From an uncultured Lachnospiraceae bacterium (GTDB taxonomy: Bacteria; Bacillota; Clostridia; Lachnospirales; Lachnospiraceae), in the NCBI GenBank assembly GCA_946566415.1, contig CAMNWW010000003.1, positions 1 to 30,395 of the forward strand: a stretch of DNA of 30,395 nucleotides. Direction: 5' to 3'. Shown here in pieces: positions 1-8,519 of the stretch. A program made the translations under genes and the position numbers. Numbering within the stretch: the first letter of the stretch is position 1; each line of letters begins with the position of its first letter. The notes under the pieces were generated by a model. The model saw only the letters and a program-made list of their open reading frames with translations, was not told the DNA's origin and searched no databases.

Positions 1-855
1 AGACACGAGATGATGGTAATTATGGCATCCGTGAAGGAGAAAATTATTATTCGCCAGCTTCCATTCCCGTCTGGGAAGCCTCACCATATCCTGCCGCGTA
101 ATCTTGTGAATCCTCTTATTTTCACCATACGGCATAGAATCTTCTGCTTCCTGAACCTCCTGCTGTACCTCCACCTCCTCTATCTCCTTGGACTCCTGCT
201 CTATCTCCGGCTCTTCTATCTTCTGAGGCTCCGGCACCATCTTCGGTTTTTCTGCCTTCTGAGATTCCCGCTCCACCTCGGGCTCCTCTGTCTCCTGAGT
301 TTCCGGCTGTATCTTTGCCTGCTCTGGCTCCTGGATTTCCGGCTTTATCTCCGGCTCCTCTGCCCCCTGGGGTTCCGGCTGTATCTCTGATTCCTCTGTT
401 CCCTGGTTTACCGGCGCTGTCTCCGGCTCCTCCATCGGTATCTGCGTCTCCTCTTCTAAAGCTCCCTGACGCACCATCTCCTCAATTTTCACAGAACGTT
501 CGTCCCAAATTGCCCCGTACCATTTTACAGCGCCATTCCCCTCGCTCAACAGAATCAGTCCGCAGATTTCACGGAAAATTTCCCTGCTTCCCACATCTGC
601 CATTGTATATTCCAGGCGATAACCGAACATAGGCCTTACTCCTGTTACTTTCCCCATAGGGACTCCCACGCATCTCCCTCCGTGCTCCTGATAAAAAACG
701 AAAATTTCCAGTGACTGTCCATCAGCCGCCGGAAACCCCTTCCCATAAATCTGGAGTACCGCAAAATCGTCCGCCTCTTCTACTTTAACGAAGCCGACAT
801 TCTGCACACGTCTCCCATTTTGATATTCATATAAGTACCGGATGAACTTCTTCAT
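1..855 (-). CDS. DUF6128-like hypothetical protein, 3' end cut by window edge
   Basis: The reading frame is open for 285 codons from ATG at 855 to the window edge, so the C-terminus is missing. The protein has three parts. Residues 1-150 are a compact, mixed hydrophobic domain beginning MKKFIRYLYEYQNGRR. Residues 152-235 are a charged Glu/Pro/Gln linker made of seven 12-residue repeats. From about 245 there is a conserved-looking tail with LPRREWKLANN and HNYHH. This N-domain, acidic linker, LPR-W-LANN tail layout matches what I recall of Lachnospiraceae proteins annotated DUF6128; the function is unknown. There is no signal peptide or membrane segment in the visible part. The nearest ribosome-site-like stretch (AAAGGAG) lies about 13 nt upstream of this ATG and 3 nt upstream of another, out-of-frame ATG at 869 that opens a 12-codon reading frame overlapping the start. 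The family name is from memory; that this is a real gene is much surer. Confidence 0.8.
   Translation of the reverse strand, partial: MKKFIRYLYEYQNGRRVQNVGFVKVEEADDFAVLQIYGKGFPAADGQSLEIFVFYQEHGGRCVGVPMGKVTGVRPMFGYRLEYTMADVGSREIFREICGLILLSEGNGAVKWYGAIWDERSVKIEEMVRQGALEEETQIPMEEPETAPVNQGTEESEIQPEPQGAEEPEIKPEIQEPEQAKIQPETQETEEPEVERESQKAEKPKMVPEPQKIEEPEIEQESKEIEEVEVQQEVQEAEDSMPYGENKRIHKITRQDMVRLPRREWKLANNNFLLHGCHNYHHLVS
151..402 (-). repeat. 36-bp coding tandem repeat, seven degenerate copies
   Basis: Seven consecutive 12-residue units, for example GTEESEIQPEPQ, GAEEPEIKPEIQ, ETEEPEVERESQ and KIEEPEIEQESK, encode the acidic linker of the DUF6128-like protein. The period is exactly 36 bp with no indels across the array, and the consensus is roughly x-x-E-E-P-E-I-x-P-E-x-Q. 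On the plus strand the array creates a false Leu/Arg-rich reading frame. Confidence 0.85.
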
Positions 856-947
856 AGTTTGTCATACGCTCCTTTCCGCATTCCTGCCTACTCTAAACTA
901 TTCAAAGTCATCCAAAAAAATACATGCTACTTTTCCTGTTCTATTAA

Positions 948-1352
948 TTATGTCAATATTTTTGGAAATTTGGGATATCGTTGAATTATTTCATATGAAT
1001 CTCCCCTCTTTTTTACCGCATAATATGTATTTTTTATAGAATCCCCTCTGTTCTTTAAAAAAAGTCCAATTACATTCATAACATCTTCATACGTCTTCTT
1101 TGTAACTTGAAACCCTCTAAGCCAAATCAATCCATAATGCACTTCCTACTCTTTTCTCGGTGGAATCAAAATTACAAAATCCTTCCCGTTTAGTGTAATC
1201 AATGCACGTTTTTCCTCTAAAGCAAGCTTAAATACCTCCTCATCGCTTCCGCCCGCACTAAATCTGTTTAAAACATGGATAACATTATGTCCGTATTTTT
1301 CTAAAACCGGTATTGATTTTTGTGTGATATTCTCATCTAACAGTACCCTCAT
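948..1352 (-). pseudogene. DUF5615 PIN-like toxin interrupted by an in-frame TAG
   Basis: Residues 1-68 (1146-1352) begin MRVLLDENI and contain a SDEEV segment and an ITLNGKDF segment, the layout of DUF5615 PIN-like nucleases, the toxin partner of DUF433 proteins. Translation stops at an amber codon at 1146-1148. The next codons, in the same frame, continue E-V-H-Y-G-L-I-W-L-R and run 64 more residues to a stop at 948. H-Y-G-L-I-W-L-R is where the family's usual G-I-I-x-L-R strand is expected, so this is one gene of about 134 codons split by a nonsense change, not two genes. The antitoxin stop lies 2 nt upstream, so the pair is cotranscribed. Loss of the C-terminal strand and helix probably inactivates the toxin. 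A GTG at 1142 could restart translation of the tail; suppression or a sequencing error are other readings. Confidence 0.72.
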
Positions 1353-1354
1353 CC

Positions 1355-1648
1355 TTACCCTTCCTGATATGGAGTATCTAAAATCTCAATCACATATTCC
1401 ATGGCCTTTTCTATATCTTCCTGAGTCAATTTATATTCCTCGCAAATTTCCTGAAAAGTCATTTCATCTTTTAGGCATGCAACAATAAGACTGACCGGTA
1501 TTCTGGTGTTTTTTATTACCGGCATACCGCTTAACTTTTTTTCATCGACTTCAATCCCTGTGGAATTTTTTGCCGTCCTTTTAAAATATTGCTTTATTTC
1601 TTGATGGTTTATATCACCATTCTGCAAAAATATGATATTTCGCTTCAT
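1355..1648 (-). CDS. DUF433 family antitoxin
   Basis: The C-terminal half reads SGMPVIKNTRIPVSLIVAC, then an EEICEEYKLTQEDIEKAMEY-like helix pair. This is the DUF433 signature (G-x-P-x-I-x-x-T-R-I-P-V, then an acidic helix-turn-helix-like segment). Proteins of this family are the antitoxin partners of DUF5615 PIN-like toxins, and the DUF5615 frame starts 2 nt after this stop. The start is uncertain: ATG at 1648 gives 97 aa, but its G-rich stretch is about 14 nt away. A TTG at 1675, 2 nt after the stop of the upstream micro-ORF, gives 106 aa and could be translated by coupling. DUF433 antitoxins normally neutralise the toxin and repress their own operon; no operator palindrome was clear here. 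Confidence 0.82.
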   Translation of the reverse strand: MKRNIIFLQNGDINHQEIKQYFKRTAKNSTGIEVDEKKLSGMPVIKNTRIPVSLIVACLKDEMTFQEICEEYKLTQEDIEKAMEYVIEILDTPYQEG

Positions 1649-1677
1649 ATTTTTATTATATACCCCGTAATTCAAAT

Positions 1678-1776
1678 TTAATCCAGAATCATATCGTACT
1701 CCGGTTCTTTCATTTTTTTATATGTATATACTTCAGGAAACTTTGTTTCAGATTTCTTTAGTAAAATTTTTGCCAT
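1678..1776 (-). CDS. 32-aa micro-ORF in the toxin-antitoxin locus
   Basis: ATG at 1776 is preceded by a perfect AGGAGGT five bases upstream, the best ribosome site in this patch. The 32-residue product starts MAKILLKKSETKFPEVYTYK and ends EYDMILD: a basic N-terminal half and an acidic tail, no membrane segment. It lies 10 nt after the unknown 173-aa gene and 2 nt before the alternative TTG start of the DUF433 antitoxin, so it is probably cotranscribed with both. It may be a translated leader that couples antitoxin synthesis, or the shortened remains of a longer gene. I do not recognise a family. Confidence 0.6.
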   Translation of the reverse strand: MAKILLKKSETKFPEVYTYKKMKEPEYDMILD

Positions 1777-1786
1777 TTCGTACCTC

Positions 1787-2308
1787 CTATTGTATAATTT
1801 CTATTTTATCTTTTAATTCAGTTAATTTATCAATTATATCATCCAAATCTCTTCTTGAAACTTCAAATGTGTCTAAAGTTTCTTCATCCTCATTTTCAAT
1901 TATCATTTTCACAATAGCAGACGTCGCTTCTATTTTTGTTGGATCCTCTTCATTTCTATGACTGATTATCTCATACTCCAACACTTTAAAACAGTCTATT
2001 TTACTATTCTTTTTTATGTAAAGATGATTTTTTAAATCGTATTCTTTTTCAAAAATTAATTTGGCAATTTCTAGGTCCTCTTCGTATTTTTCATCTATTG
2101 CCCGTTCTTCCGCCAAATCAACAACCATGTTAATTATAGAAAACGCATACTCAACAAAATCTTCCTCTTTCACTTCTGGAATCAATTCTTTCCTCTTGGA
2201 ATCAATAACCATTGAAAAGCCAGATACACTCCATATAATTTTAAATACGCCATTTTGGTAAGCTCTAATCATAGCTTCCGCATATTTATCTCTTTTCTCT
2301 TTATCCAT
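1787..2308 (-). CDS. Hypothetical protein, 173 aa, acidic
   Basis: I do not recognise this family. The product starts MDKEKRDKYAEAMIRAYQNG and is rich in Asp, Glu, Lys and Ile, with alternating predicted helices and no signal peptide or membrane span. The C-terminal part has a strand-like T-F-E-V-S followed by a long amphipathic helix (RRDLDDIIDKLTELKDKI). ATG at 2308 is chosen because AAAGGGG precedes it and translation fits; a TTG at 2332 would add eight residues. It lies 39 nt after dgt and 10 nt before the 32-aa micro-ORF of the DUF433/DUF5615 pair. Base composition is clearly A/T-richer than dgt upstream, which suggests transfer together with the toxin-antitoxin genes. Confidence 0.78.
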   Translation of the reverse strand: MDKEKRDKYAEAMIRAYQNGVFKIIWSVSGFSMVIDSKRKELIPEVKEEDFVEYAFSIINMVVDLAEERAIDEKYEEDLEIAKLIFEKEYDLKNHLYIKKNSKIDCFKVLEYEIISHRNEEDPTKIEATSAIVKMIIENEDEETLDTFEVSRRDLDDIIDKLTELKDKIEIIQ

Positions 2309-2347
2309 AACCCCAATACCCCTTTCTAACAAAATAGTAAAATCCGT

Positions 2348-3778
2348 TCAAAACATCGCATTAAGCTCCTGGTAAAGCCTTTTTGCATAGCTGTCCGTCA
2401 TACCGCAGATATAGTCCGTGCACAAAAGCAGCCTTAAGTAAAGTTTTTCTTCCTCGCTCTTCCCCTCGCTGTGAAAATGATATGCGCTTTTATAATTATC
2501 CGACACAAATGAAATCAACCTTTTATCAATGGATCCCGGCTGTTCATCCGGATTCTCATATTTCATCGCCGCGCCGACAAATTTATCCATCAGAAAAGTA
2601 AGTATCACGGATTCTGTCATTTCCATCTTATAGATAGTGGATGATGAAAATACTCTGCGGTACGCCATGTCCCCCAAAAGCTCCATCAGCTTTTCCCCAA
2701 AGGTTCCATAAAAGAGGTCGTGTCCATAGCCTCCTTCCATGATCGTCTTATAATTGGAGGTAAACCCAAACGTCGCACAGTTTAACAGAAATCCTTGAAG
2801 CCGCACAATCCAGTTTTTCACCGCATATTCCTCTGGGTTTTTCTCCCCCCGCTCCATTCCTCTCTGGTACAGGCTCCTAAGCTTTTCAAGCGGGTCAAAA
2901 TAACCTTTATCTCCCGCGGTCCCTCTCCCGCCCCGGATCGTTTCCAGCTCTTCACAAATCTGATTGTAGCCAAAGAATCCTTTGACAAAAGCATCTTCAA
3001 TATCCGCCGTTTTATATGCAATATCATCCGCCGCCTCAAGGATAAAAGTAAGAGGATGCCGCCTTCCTTCGGTCCCGGTCGCTTCCTGTATCTTGCGGAA
3101 CACTTCTTGGTCCGCATAGTAATATCCTAGCTTTTTGTCCTTAATATCCCCGCTGGACAAATTGATCTCAAGGGACGATACCGGATACTTGATGATCGTT
3201 CCCAAGAGAGCGTATGTCAAATTCATCCCGTACTCGTCCACAAGATAGTGAAGCTTCGTCACTAGCCGCAGCGCCTGCGCATTGCCCTCAAAATGATACA
3301 GATCCTCCCGCATCTGCGGCGGCAGGATCTCAGTAAGACGCGCACCCCGGAAACTTATTTTCTCAAGATGCTGCCGGAACCATTCGCGGATCGCCTGTTC
3401 TCCGAAATGACCGAACGGCGGGTTCCCAATATCATGAATTAACCCGGCGCACAACAGAATATTACAGATATCCTCTTTCATCTGCGGCGTAAAACGCGGA
3501 TCTCTGCGGTACGCAAGAATATTCTCCCCAATGTTCTGTCCCAAAGATTTTGCAAAAGAGGAAACCTCAAGAGAGTGCGTCAGCCTCGTGCGGATAAAAT
3601 CGCTCTGATCCAACGGAAATACCTGTGTCTTATCCTGAAGCCGTCTAAAAGACGCGCTTCCGATGATCCGATGGTAATCCTTCTCAAATTCACTCCGCAG
3701 ATCCGCAGGCCTTATGTATTTCACACCCCCGCCCGTCTGCCGCATACGGCCTTTGGACAATAACTGATTCCATTCCAT
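2348..3778 (-). CDS. dgt: Deoxyguanosinetriphosphate triphosphohydrolase-like protein
   Basis: This is a cytosolic HD-superfamily hydrolase of 476 aa that splits dNTPs (classically dGTP) into nucleoside and triphosphate. The metal-binding set is visible: R-x-R-L-T-H-S-L-E with His68, A-G-L-I-H-D-I-G-N-P-P-F-G-H with His115-Asp116, and E-A-A-D-D-I-A-Y further on. The N-terminal DYHRIIGSASFRRLQDKTQV segment is characteristic of dGTPases and precedes the first His. The start is ATG 3778, preceded by AGGTGG six bases upstream; a longer upstream start would run into the end of the preceding HTH gene. It sits 13 nt after that gene, so the two are one transcript. dGTPases control dNTP pools, and some act in phage defence, but nothing here sets this one apart from a housekeeping copy. 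Confidence 0.95.
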   Translation of the reverse strand: MEWNQLLSKGRMRQTGGGVKYIRPADLRSEFEKDYHRIIGSASFRRLQDKTQVFPLDQSDFIRTRLTHSLEVSSFAKSLGQNIGENILAYRRDPRFTPQMKEDICNILLCAGLIHDIGNPPFGHFGEQAIREWFRQHLEKISFRGARLTEILPPQMREDLYHFEGNAQALRLVTKLHYLVDEYGMNLTYALLGTIIKYPVSSLEINLSSGDIKDKKLGYYYADQEVFRKIQEATGTEGRRHPLTFILEAADDIAYKTADIEDAFVKGFFGYNQICEELETIRGGRGTAGDKGYFDPLEKLRSLYQRGMERGEKNPEEYAVKNWIVRLQGFLLNCATFGFTSNYKTIMEGGYGHDLFYGTFGEKLMELLGDMAYRRVFSSSTIYKMEMTESVILTFLMDKFVGAAMKYENPDEQPGSIDKRLISFVSDNYKSAYHFHSEGKSEEEKLYLRLLLCTDYICGMTDSYAKRLYQELNAMF

Positions 3779-3791
3779 GATTTCCACCTGT

Positions 3792-4547
3792 CTAATCCAA
3801 ATACGTCGGCGGCTCATAGTCTTTGCCCTGAATCGCCTTTTTCCTCTCCTCGAATCCCAGGAACGCCCATTCCGTCATATCTGTCCATTTATGGGTCCTG
3901 CGGTCGTACACCTGTACATAGCCGATCCGCTTCGGGTGCATTCTGACACTATTTGTCCGGTATTCATGCCCAGTATAAGGATTGATATCCCCATTTTCCC
4001 GGTCCTCGTCTTCATCTACACGCTTTTTAATCGGCTGGAAATCGCTGTGATACTCTCTCCTGCGTTCCTTCTGCGGGGGCGCAGAACCAAGCGCGCCCCC
4101 CGGCGTCTTCTGCTCCGCCGTGTTTTCGTCCGCCTTATCCTCTCGTTCCTTTACTTCTGTCTGGGCGTCTGTATCATCTACTTCTGTCTCTTCTTCCGAA
4201 TTACATATTCCCGGCTCCGCTCCCATCATTTCCACAAGCTCGCCAACCGTCAGGTCCCTCTCCACTTCTTCTGACACGATCACTTGCGCTGTTCCTTCTT
4301 TTATCTCTACAGCATTTTCCGTCTCTGCATTTTCCAGAATTGTAAGCTGAAAAGGACATCCCAAAATATCCGCGATCATCCGCATATCCTGCTCCTGAAA
4401 GTTATCTCTGCCCAGCCTCTGCGTCAAATTCTGCCGGGACATCTTTTTACCGGTCTTCGTCTCGATCTCCTCCGCCAGCTCTTTCACCGTCATGCCCTTT
4501 CTGCTCAATACGATCTTGACCTGTTCTCCGAATGTGAGACTTACCAT
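3792..4547 (-). CDS. Helix-turn-helix protein with long acidic linker and conserved tail
   Basis: The protein has 251 aa. Residues 1-75 form an XRE/Cro-like fold: an FGEQVKIVLSRKGMTVKELA helix pair, recognition helix around MSRQNLTQRLGRDNF, then two helices. Residues 85-190 are low-complexity and acidic with a basic stretch. The last 60 residues (NPYTGHEYRTNSVRMHP, then YVQVYDRRTHKWTDM and WAFLGFEERK) look like a separate small domain rich in Tyr/Trp. I recognise the architecture as common in Lachnospiraceae but not a named function. AGGAGG lies 11 nt before ATG 4547. It is 45 nt after the GH13 gene and 13 nt before dgt. It may regulate its own transcript or bind nucleoid DNA; this is inference only. 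Confidence 0.8.
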   Translation of the reverse strand: MVSLTFGEQVKIVLSRKGMTVKELAEEIETKTGKKMSRQNLTQRLGRDNFQEQDMRMIADILGCPFQLTILENAETENAVEIKEGTAQVIVSEEVERDLTVGELVEMMGAEPGICNSEEETEVDDTDAQTEVKEREDKADENTAEQKTPGGALGSAPPQKERRREYHSDFQPIKKRVDEDEDRENGDINPYTGHEYRTNSVRMHPKRIGYVQVYDRRTHKWTDMTEWAFLGFEERKKAIQGKDYEPPTYLD

Positions 4548-4592
4548 ACTTTATTTTTCCTCCTTCCGTACAGTTTGTGACTCTCTGCCGCT

Positions 4593-6635
4593 TTACCATT
4601 TTTTATTTTTCAGCACCAGAGACGATTCCTTTCCCATAATGACGGAAAGCATTCCGTCTGCTACAACATATTCGTCAAATTCTCCAATATAGCCCCCGTC
4701 GTAGGAATAAATCAGCCTTGCCATTGAGCTTCCTTCTTTAACTTCCGCTAAATAGACCGGGACAGTAACTTCGCGGAGCTCCTTTGCTATATTGATGATG
4801 ACAATGATCTGTTCATCTCCCCAAAATCTCCCATACGCGATCAGATCCTTATCCGCCGTCAGGAAACGAAATGACCCTTTCCTGAGAGAAATATTACGAC
4901 GGTGGATCTGGATCATCTCTCGATAAAAACTCAGCATCTCTTTATTTTCCCTGCCCCAGGGATATGTCCGCCGATTATCCGGGTCTGTGAATCCGCAGAC
5001 GCCCGCCTCGTCGCCGTAATAAAGCGTCGGCGCCCCCACCCAGGTCATCTGGATGATGATCGCTGCCCGCATAATCGCATAATTTACATCCCTTTCGGCC
5101 GCCTCGGACCCCCATTCGCCGACCCTGCCGACAATATGGTTCGTACGTGTCAGGAAACGGGAGTGGTCATGGTTAGAAAGCTGATTCATAGCCGTCTGCA
5201 GGGACGGAGCCATCAAATTCGCCATATGGTGCTTCATGGTCCTTACAAAATGGTCGGCATTCCCAAGCAGATCCTCTCTGTATTCATCACTGTGTTTCTC
5301 CATCCCTGTCAAAAACCAGGTCACAGGCTCCATGAATGCATCATAATTCATTACTGTATCCCACTCGTCTCCCAAAAGCCATTCTTTGGGATCTCCATAA
5401 TGTTCGGCAAGTATCAAAGCATGGGGATTCGCCTCCTTCACCACTTTTCTGAACTCTTTCCAAAACTTATGGTTAAATTCATTGCTTTGACCCAGATCCG
5501 CCGCCACATCCAGACGCCATCCATCTACATTATATGGAGGAGATACCCACTTCTTCGCAATTTTCAGCACATAGTCTACAAGTTCCGGCGATTCCTCATA
5601 ATTCAGCTTCGGAAGTGTATCATGCCCCCACCATCCATCATAGCTGATATTTCCCGGCCACGCGTCGGCATCTGTCTTATGAAACAGAAAATAATTTCTG
5701 TACGGACTGTCCGGCGACACAAACGCTCCATGTTCATATCCCTTAGAATGCTCATAGAGCAATTCCCTGTCCAGCCACTTATTAAACGACCCGCAGTGAT
5801 TGAAAACTCCGTCGATAATAATCTTCATACCCCTTCTATGGATCGCTTCCACTAATTTGATAAAAAGTACATTACTCGCTTCCAAATTTTCCTGGCTTGT
5901 CGTACGGATACGGTACTTTTCTGCGTCGATATTGCTGTTTTCGCCCTCTTTGAGGCACCTTCCGCCGTCCAATATAATCCTGCCCACATGTGGGTCTATG
6001 TAATCATAGTCCTGCGTATCGTACTTATGATTAGACGGAGATACAAACAGAGGATTGCAATAGATCACTTCCACGCCCAGGTTCTGCAGATAATCCAGCT
6101 TGTCCATGATTCCCTGCAGATCTCCTCCATAAAATTCCCACACATCTACAGCCTCCGGATTTCTATTCCAGTCTTCCACCTTCTGTACGGGCCTTCCAAT
6201 ATAAAAATATTCCCCCGTCTCTACATCATTAGACGGGTCGCCGTTGCAAAAGCGGTCCGTATAAATTTGGTACATGACCGCCCCTTTTGCCCAATCCGGC
6301 GTGGCAAATCCCGGCGCAATACTATAATCATAATACTCTATTAATTCATCCGTAACGCCCCACCTGCTATAGTAACACACCTGGTCTTTCGACTTGATCC
6401 GGAAATGATAGCGCAGTATACCCCCTTCCATCTCGCGGATTACCCGATAATAATCAAACCTTCCCTTTGACAACCGTTTTGTCATAGGATAGCTTTTTCC
6501 TCCATACACAAGGCACACTTCATCCACATCGTCCTTGGCCGTCCTGAACCAAAACTGAACCCTATCCCCTTCTTCCGGTTCCGGAGGCGAAACATAAGCC
6601 TCCGTTCCATCGCAAAACAGCGCTTCTTTCTCCAT
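4593..6635 (-). CDS. Glycoside hydrolase family 13 (alpha-amylase/neopullulanase type)
   Basis: This is a 680-aa cytosolic alpha-glucan hydrolase; there is no signal peptide. Residues 1-105 form an N-terminal beta domain like CBM34. The barrel carries the four GH13 regions: DGVFNH at 275-280, DGWRLDVA with nucleophile Asp376, ILAEHYGD with acid/base Glu411, and SNHDHSRF with Asp490. A C-terminal beta sandwich follows. The N-domain plus a cytosolic location is typical of neopullulanase, cyclomaltodextrinase or maltogenic amylase enzymes, which cut imported maltodextrins. Exact substrate cannot be read from sequence. AGGGG lies about nine bases before ATG 6635, and the gene follows ftsH by 51 nt, so it may be read as the last strong gene of the ftsH cluster. 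Confidence 0.93.
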   Translation of the reverse strand: MEKEALFCDGTEAYVSPPEPEEGDRVQFWFRTAKDDVDEVCLVYGGKSYPMTKRLSKGRFDYYRVIREMEGGILRYHFRIKSKDQVCYYSRWGVTDELIEYYDYSIAPGFATPDWAKGAVMYQIYTDRFCNGDPSNDVETGEYFYIGRPVQKVEDWNRNPEAVDVWEFYGGDLQGIMDKLDYLQNLGVEVIYCNPLFVSPSNHKYDTQDYDYIDPHVGRIILDGGRCLKEGENSNIDAEKYRIRTTSQENLEASNVLFIKLVEAIHRRGMKIIIDGVFNHCGSFNKWLDRELLYEHSKGYEHGAFVSPDSPYRNYFLFHKTDADAWPGNISYDGWWGHDTLPKLNYEESPELVDYVLKIAKKWVSPPYNVDGWRLDVAADLGQSNEFNHKFWKEFRKVVKEANPHALILAEHYGDPKEWLLGDEWDTVMNYDAFMEPVTWFLTGMEKHSDEYREDLLGNADHFVRTMKHHMANLMAPSLQTAMNQLSNHDHSRFLTRTNHIVGRVGEWGSEAAERDVNYAIMRAAIIIQMTWVGAPTLYYGDEAGVCGFTDPDNRRTYPWGRENKEMLSFYREMIQIHRRNISLRKGSFRFLTADKDLIAYGRFWGDEQIIVIINIAKELREVTVPVYLAEVKEGSSMARLIYSYDGGYIGEFDEYVVADGMLSVIMGKESSLVLKNKKW

Positions 6636-6686
6636 ATAAATAACCCCTATTAACCGCTTGTTTTTTCTGGCGCAAAAACCTGCCTT

Positions 6687-8498
6687 CTAAAACAGCGCCT
6701 CGAATTCTTCCCTTGTTATCTTTTCTTTCTGGAGCAAAAGCTCTGCACAGCTGTCAAGTACATCCCTATGCTCCTCAATGATCTTTTTTGCCTCCACATA
6801 ACATTCGTCAATAATACGTTTTACTTCCATATCGATCGCCGACGCAACCTTTTCTCCATACCCACGGGAGGCATGTCCCCAGTCCCTTCCGATAAATACC
6901 TCGTCGCTATCATTGTCATAATTTACCAACCCAAGCTGCTCAGACATACCGAACTTCGTAACCATTGACTTCGCATACGAAGTCGCCTGGAGTATATCTT
7001 GAGACGCTCCTGTGGTAATATCGTCAAACACCATCTCCTCCGCCGCACGGCCGCCCAAAGCTACTGTGATATTCTGCAGCATCCTGCCCTTTGTGTTAAA
7101 CATTTCATCCTTTTCCGGGAGAGGCATCGTATAGCCCGCCGCACCGACCCCTGTAGGGATGATCGACACACTGTACACAGGGCCTACGTCAGGGAGGACA
7201 TGGAACAAAATAGCATGGCCCGCCTCGTGGAAAGCAGTGATCCTCTTCTCTTTTTCTGAGATAACCCGGCTCTTCTTTTCTGCTCCGATCCCGACCTTGA
7301 TAAAAGCATGCCTGATATCAGACTGCTGCAGGTAAATCCTTCCCTCTTTTGCCGCCAGGATCGCAGCCTCATTGAGGAGGTTCTCCAGATCCGCCCCTGT
7401 AAATCCCGCCGTAGTCCGGGCTGTCTGTTCCAGATCTACGTCGTCCCCCAAAGGCTTTCCTTTCGCATGGACCTTTAGTATCTCCAGGCGTCCCTGGACA
7501 TCCGGCCTTCCTACCATAACCTTCCGGTCAAACCGGCCCGGACGCAGAATCGCAGGATCCAGTATATCCACACGGTTCGTGGCCGCCATTACAATGATTC
7601 CCTCATTGACCCCAAAACCGTCCATCTCTACCAGAAGCTGATTGAGTGTCTGCTCTCTCTCATCATGGCCGCCTCCCATACCGGTGCCCCGCCGTCTCGC
7701 CACCGCGTCGATCTCGTCGATAAATACAATACACGGAGAATTTCTCTTTGCATCCTCGAAGAGATCCCTGACCCGGGAAGCTCCTACTCCCACAAACATC
7801 TCAACAAAATCCGAGCCAGAGATTGTAAAAAACGGCACGCCCGCTTCCCCCGCGACCGCCTTTGCCAGGAGGGTCTTACCTGTCCCCGGAGGGCCCTCAA
7901 GCAGGACGCCTTTTGGTATCCTCGCTCCTACCTGAATATATTTTCCAGGGGCTTTCAGGAAATCCACAATCTCCTCCAGCTCCTCTTTTTCCTCTTTCAA
8001 TCCCGCCACCTGGTCAAAAGTAACTTTGTTATCCAGCTCCGTACTCATCTTGGCGCGGCTCTTCCCAAAATTCATAGCCTTGGCGTTCGCTCCGCCTTGT
8101 CGGTTCATCATAGCAACGACAAAAAGCACGACTCCCACCATCAAAAGAGTCGGCAGCAGTGTTGTCAGCACCCAACTGTCCTGCGGGACATCCTCCACCT
8201 CAAACTCCACATCATAGGAGTCCAAAAAATCCTGTGTCTCGTTCACATCTGAGACATGCAGCTCATGCATCTCGCCCTTTTTATCCTGGATCCGCAAGGT
8301 TCCTGTCGGCGCGACACGGTTCTGACGTATCTCGACGTGCGTGATCTGTTCCTCTTTTACCGCACTCTGGAAGTCCCGATAGGTATAAGAAGACTCCTGG
8401 ATTCCCGGATTCCCCATGAACCAGTATATTATAGCGACCAGGACCAAGCCAAAAAGCAGCGTAAGTCCGCTTATCCCTCTTGTTCTATTATTATTCAA
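6687..8498 (-). CDS. ftsH: ATP-dependent zinc metalloprotease FtsH
   Basis: This is a membrane-anchored AAA+ protease of 603 aa that removes unassembled membrane proteins and short-lived regulators; in Bacillus it also supports sporulation. Transmembrane helices lie at about 10-28 and 109-130, flanking an extracytoplasmic domain. Walker A is GPPGTGKT (202-209), the pore loop MFVG (234-237), Walker B IVFIDEID (257-264), and the second region of homology R-P-G-R-F-D-R is at about 319-325. The zinc motif is HEAGH (424-428), and a D-D-I-T-T-G-A-S region is further on. The start is TTG 8498, set by GGAAGGGG nine bases upstream. It follows hpt by 21 nt, the usual tilS-hpt-ftsH order in Firmicutes. 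Confidence 0.98.
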   Translation of the reverse strand: MNNNRTRGISGLTLLFGLVLVAIIYWFMGNPGIQESSYTYRDFQSAVKEEQITHVEIRQNRVAPTGTLRIQDKKGEMHELHVSDVNETQDFLDSYDVEFEVEDVPQDSWVLTTLLPTLLMVGVVLFVVAMMNRQGGANAKAMNFGKSRAKMSTELDNKVTFDQVAGLKEEKEELEEIVDFLKAPGKYIQVGARIPKGVLLEGPPGTGKTLLAKAVAGEAGVPFFTISGSDFVEMFVGVGASRVRDLFEDAKRNSPCIVFIDEIDAVARRRGTGMGGGHDEREQTLNQLLVEMDGFGVNEGIIVMAATNRVDILDPAILRPGRFDRKVMVGRPDVQGRLEILKVHAKGKPLGDDVDLEQTARTTAGFTGADLENLLNEAAILAAKEGRIYLQQSDIRHAFIKVGIGAEKKSRVISEKEKRITAFHEAGHAILFHVLPDVGPVYSVSIIPTGVGAAGYTMPLPEKDEMFNTKGRMLQNITVALGGRAAEEMVFDDITTGASQDILQATSYAKSMVTKFGMSEQLGLVNYDNDSDEVFIGRDWGHASRGYGEKVASAIDMEVKRIIDECYVEAKKIIEEHRDVLDSCAELLLQKEKITREEFEALF

Positions 8499-8519
8499 GC
8501 AAAATACCCCTTCCGTTTT

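Noticed and set aside
10..632. Plus-strand Leu/Arg- and Pro-rich reading frames
   Set aside because: They are the complement of the minus-strand 36-bp coding repeats of the DUF6128-like gene.
928..956. TTGACA upstream of the DUF6128-like gene
   Set aside because: There is no acceptable -10 box at 16-18 nt spacing.
2323..2351. TTGAAC-17-TAGAAA as promoter of the 173-aa gene
   Set aside because: Its start of transcription would lie about 9 nt before the ATG, cutting off the ribosome site.
4902..5855. 317-codon plus-strand open frame
   Set aside because: It lies entirely antisense to the GH13 gene, whose catalytic motifs are intact; it has no family features.
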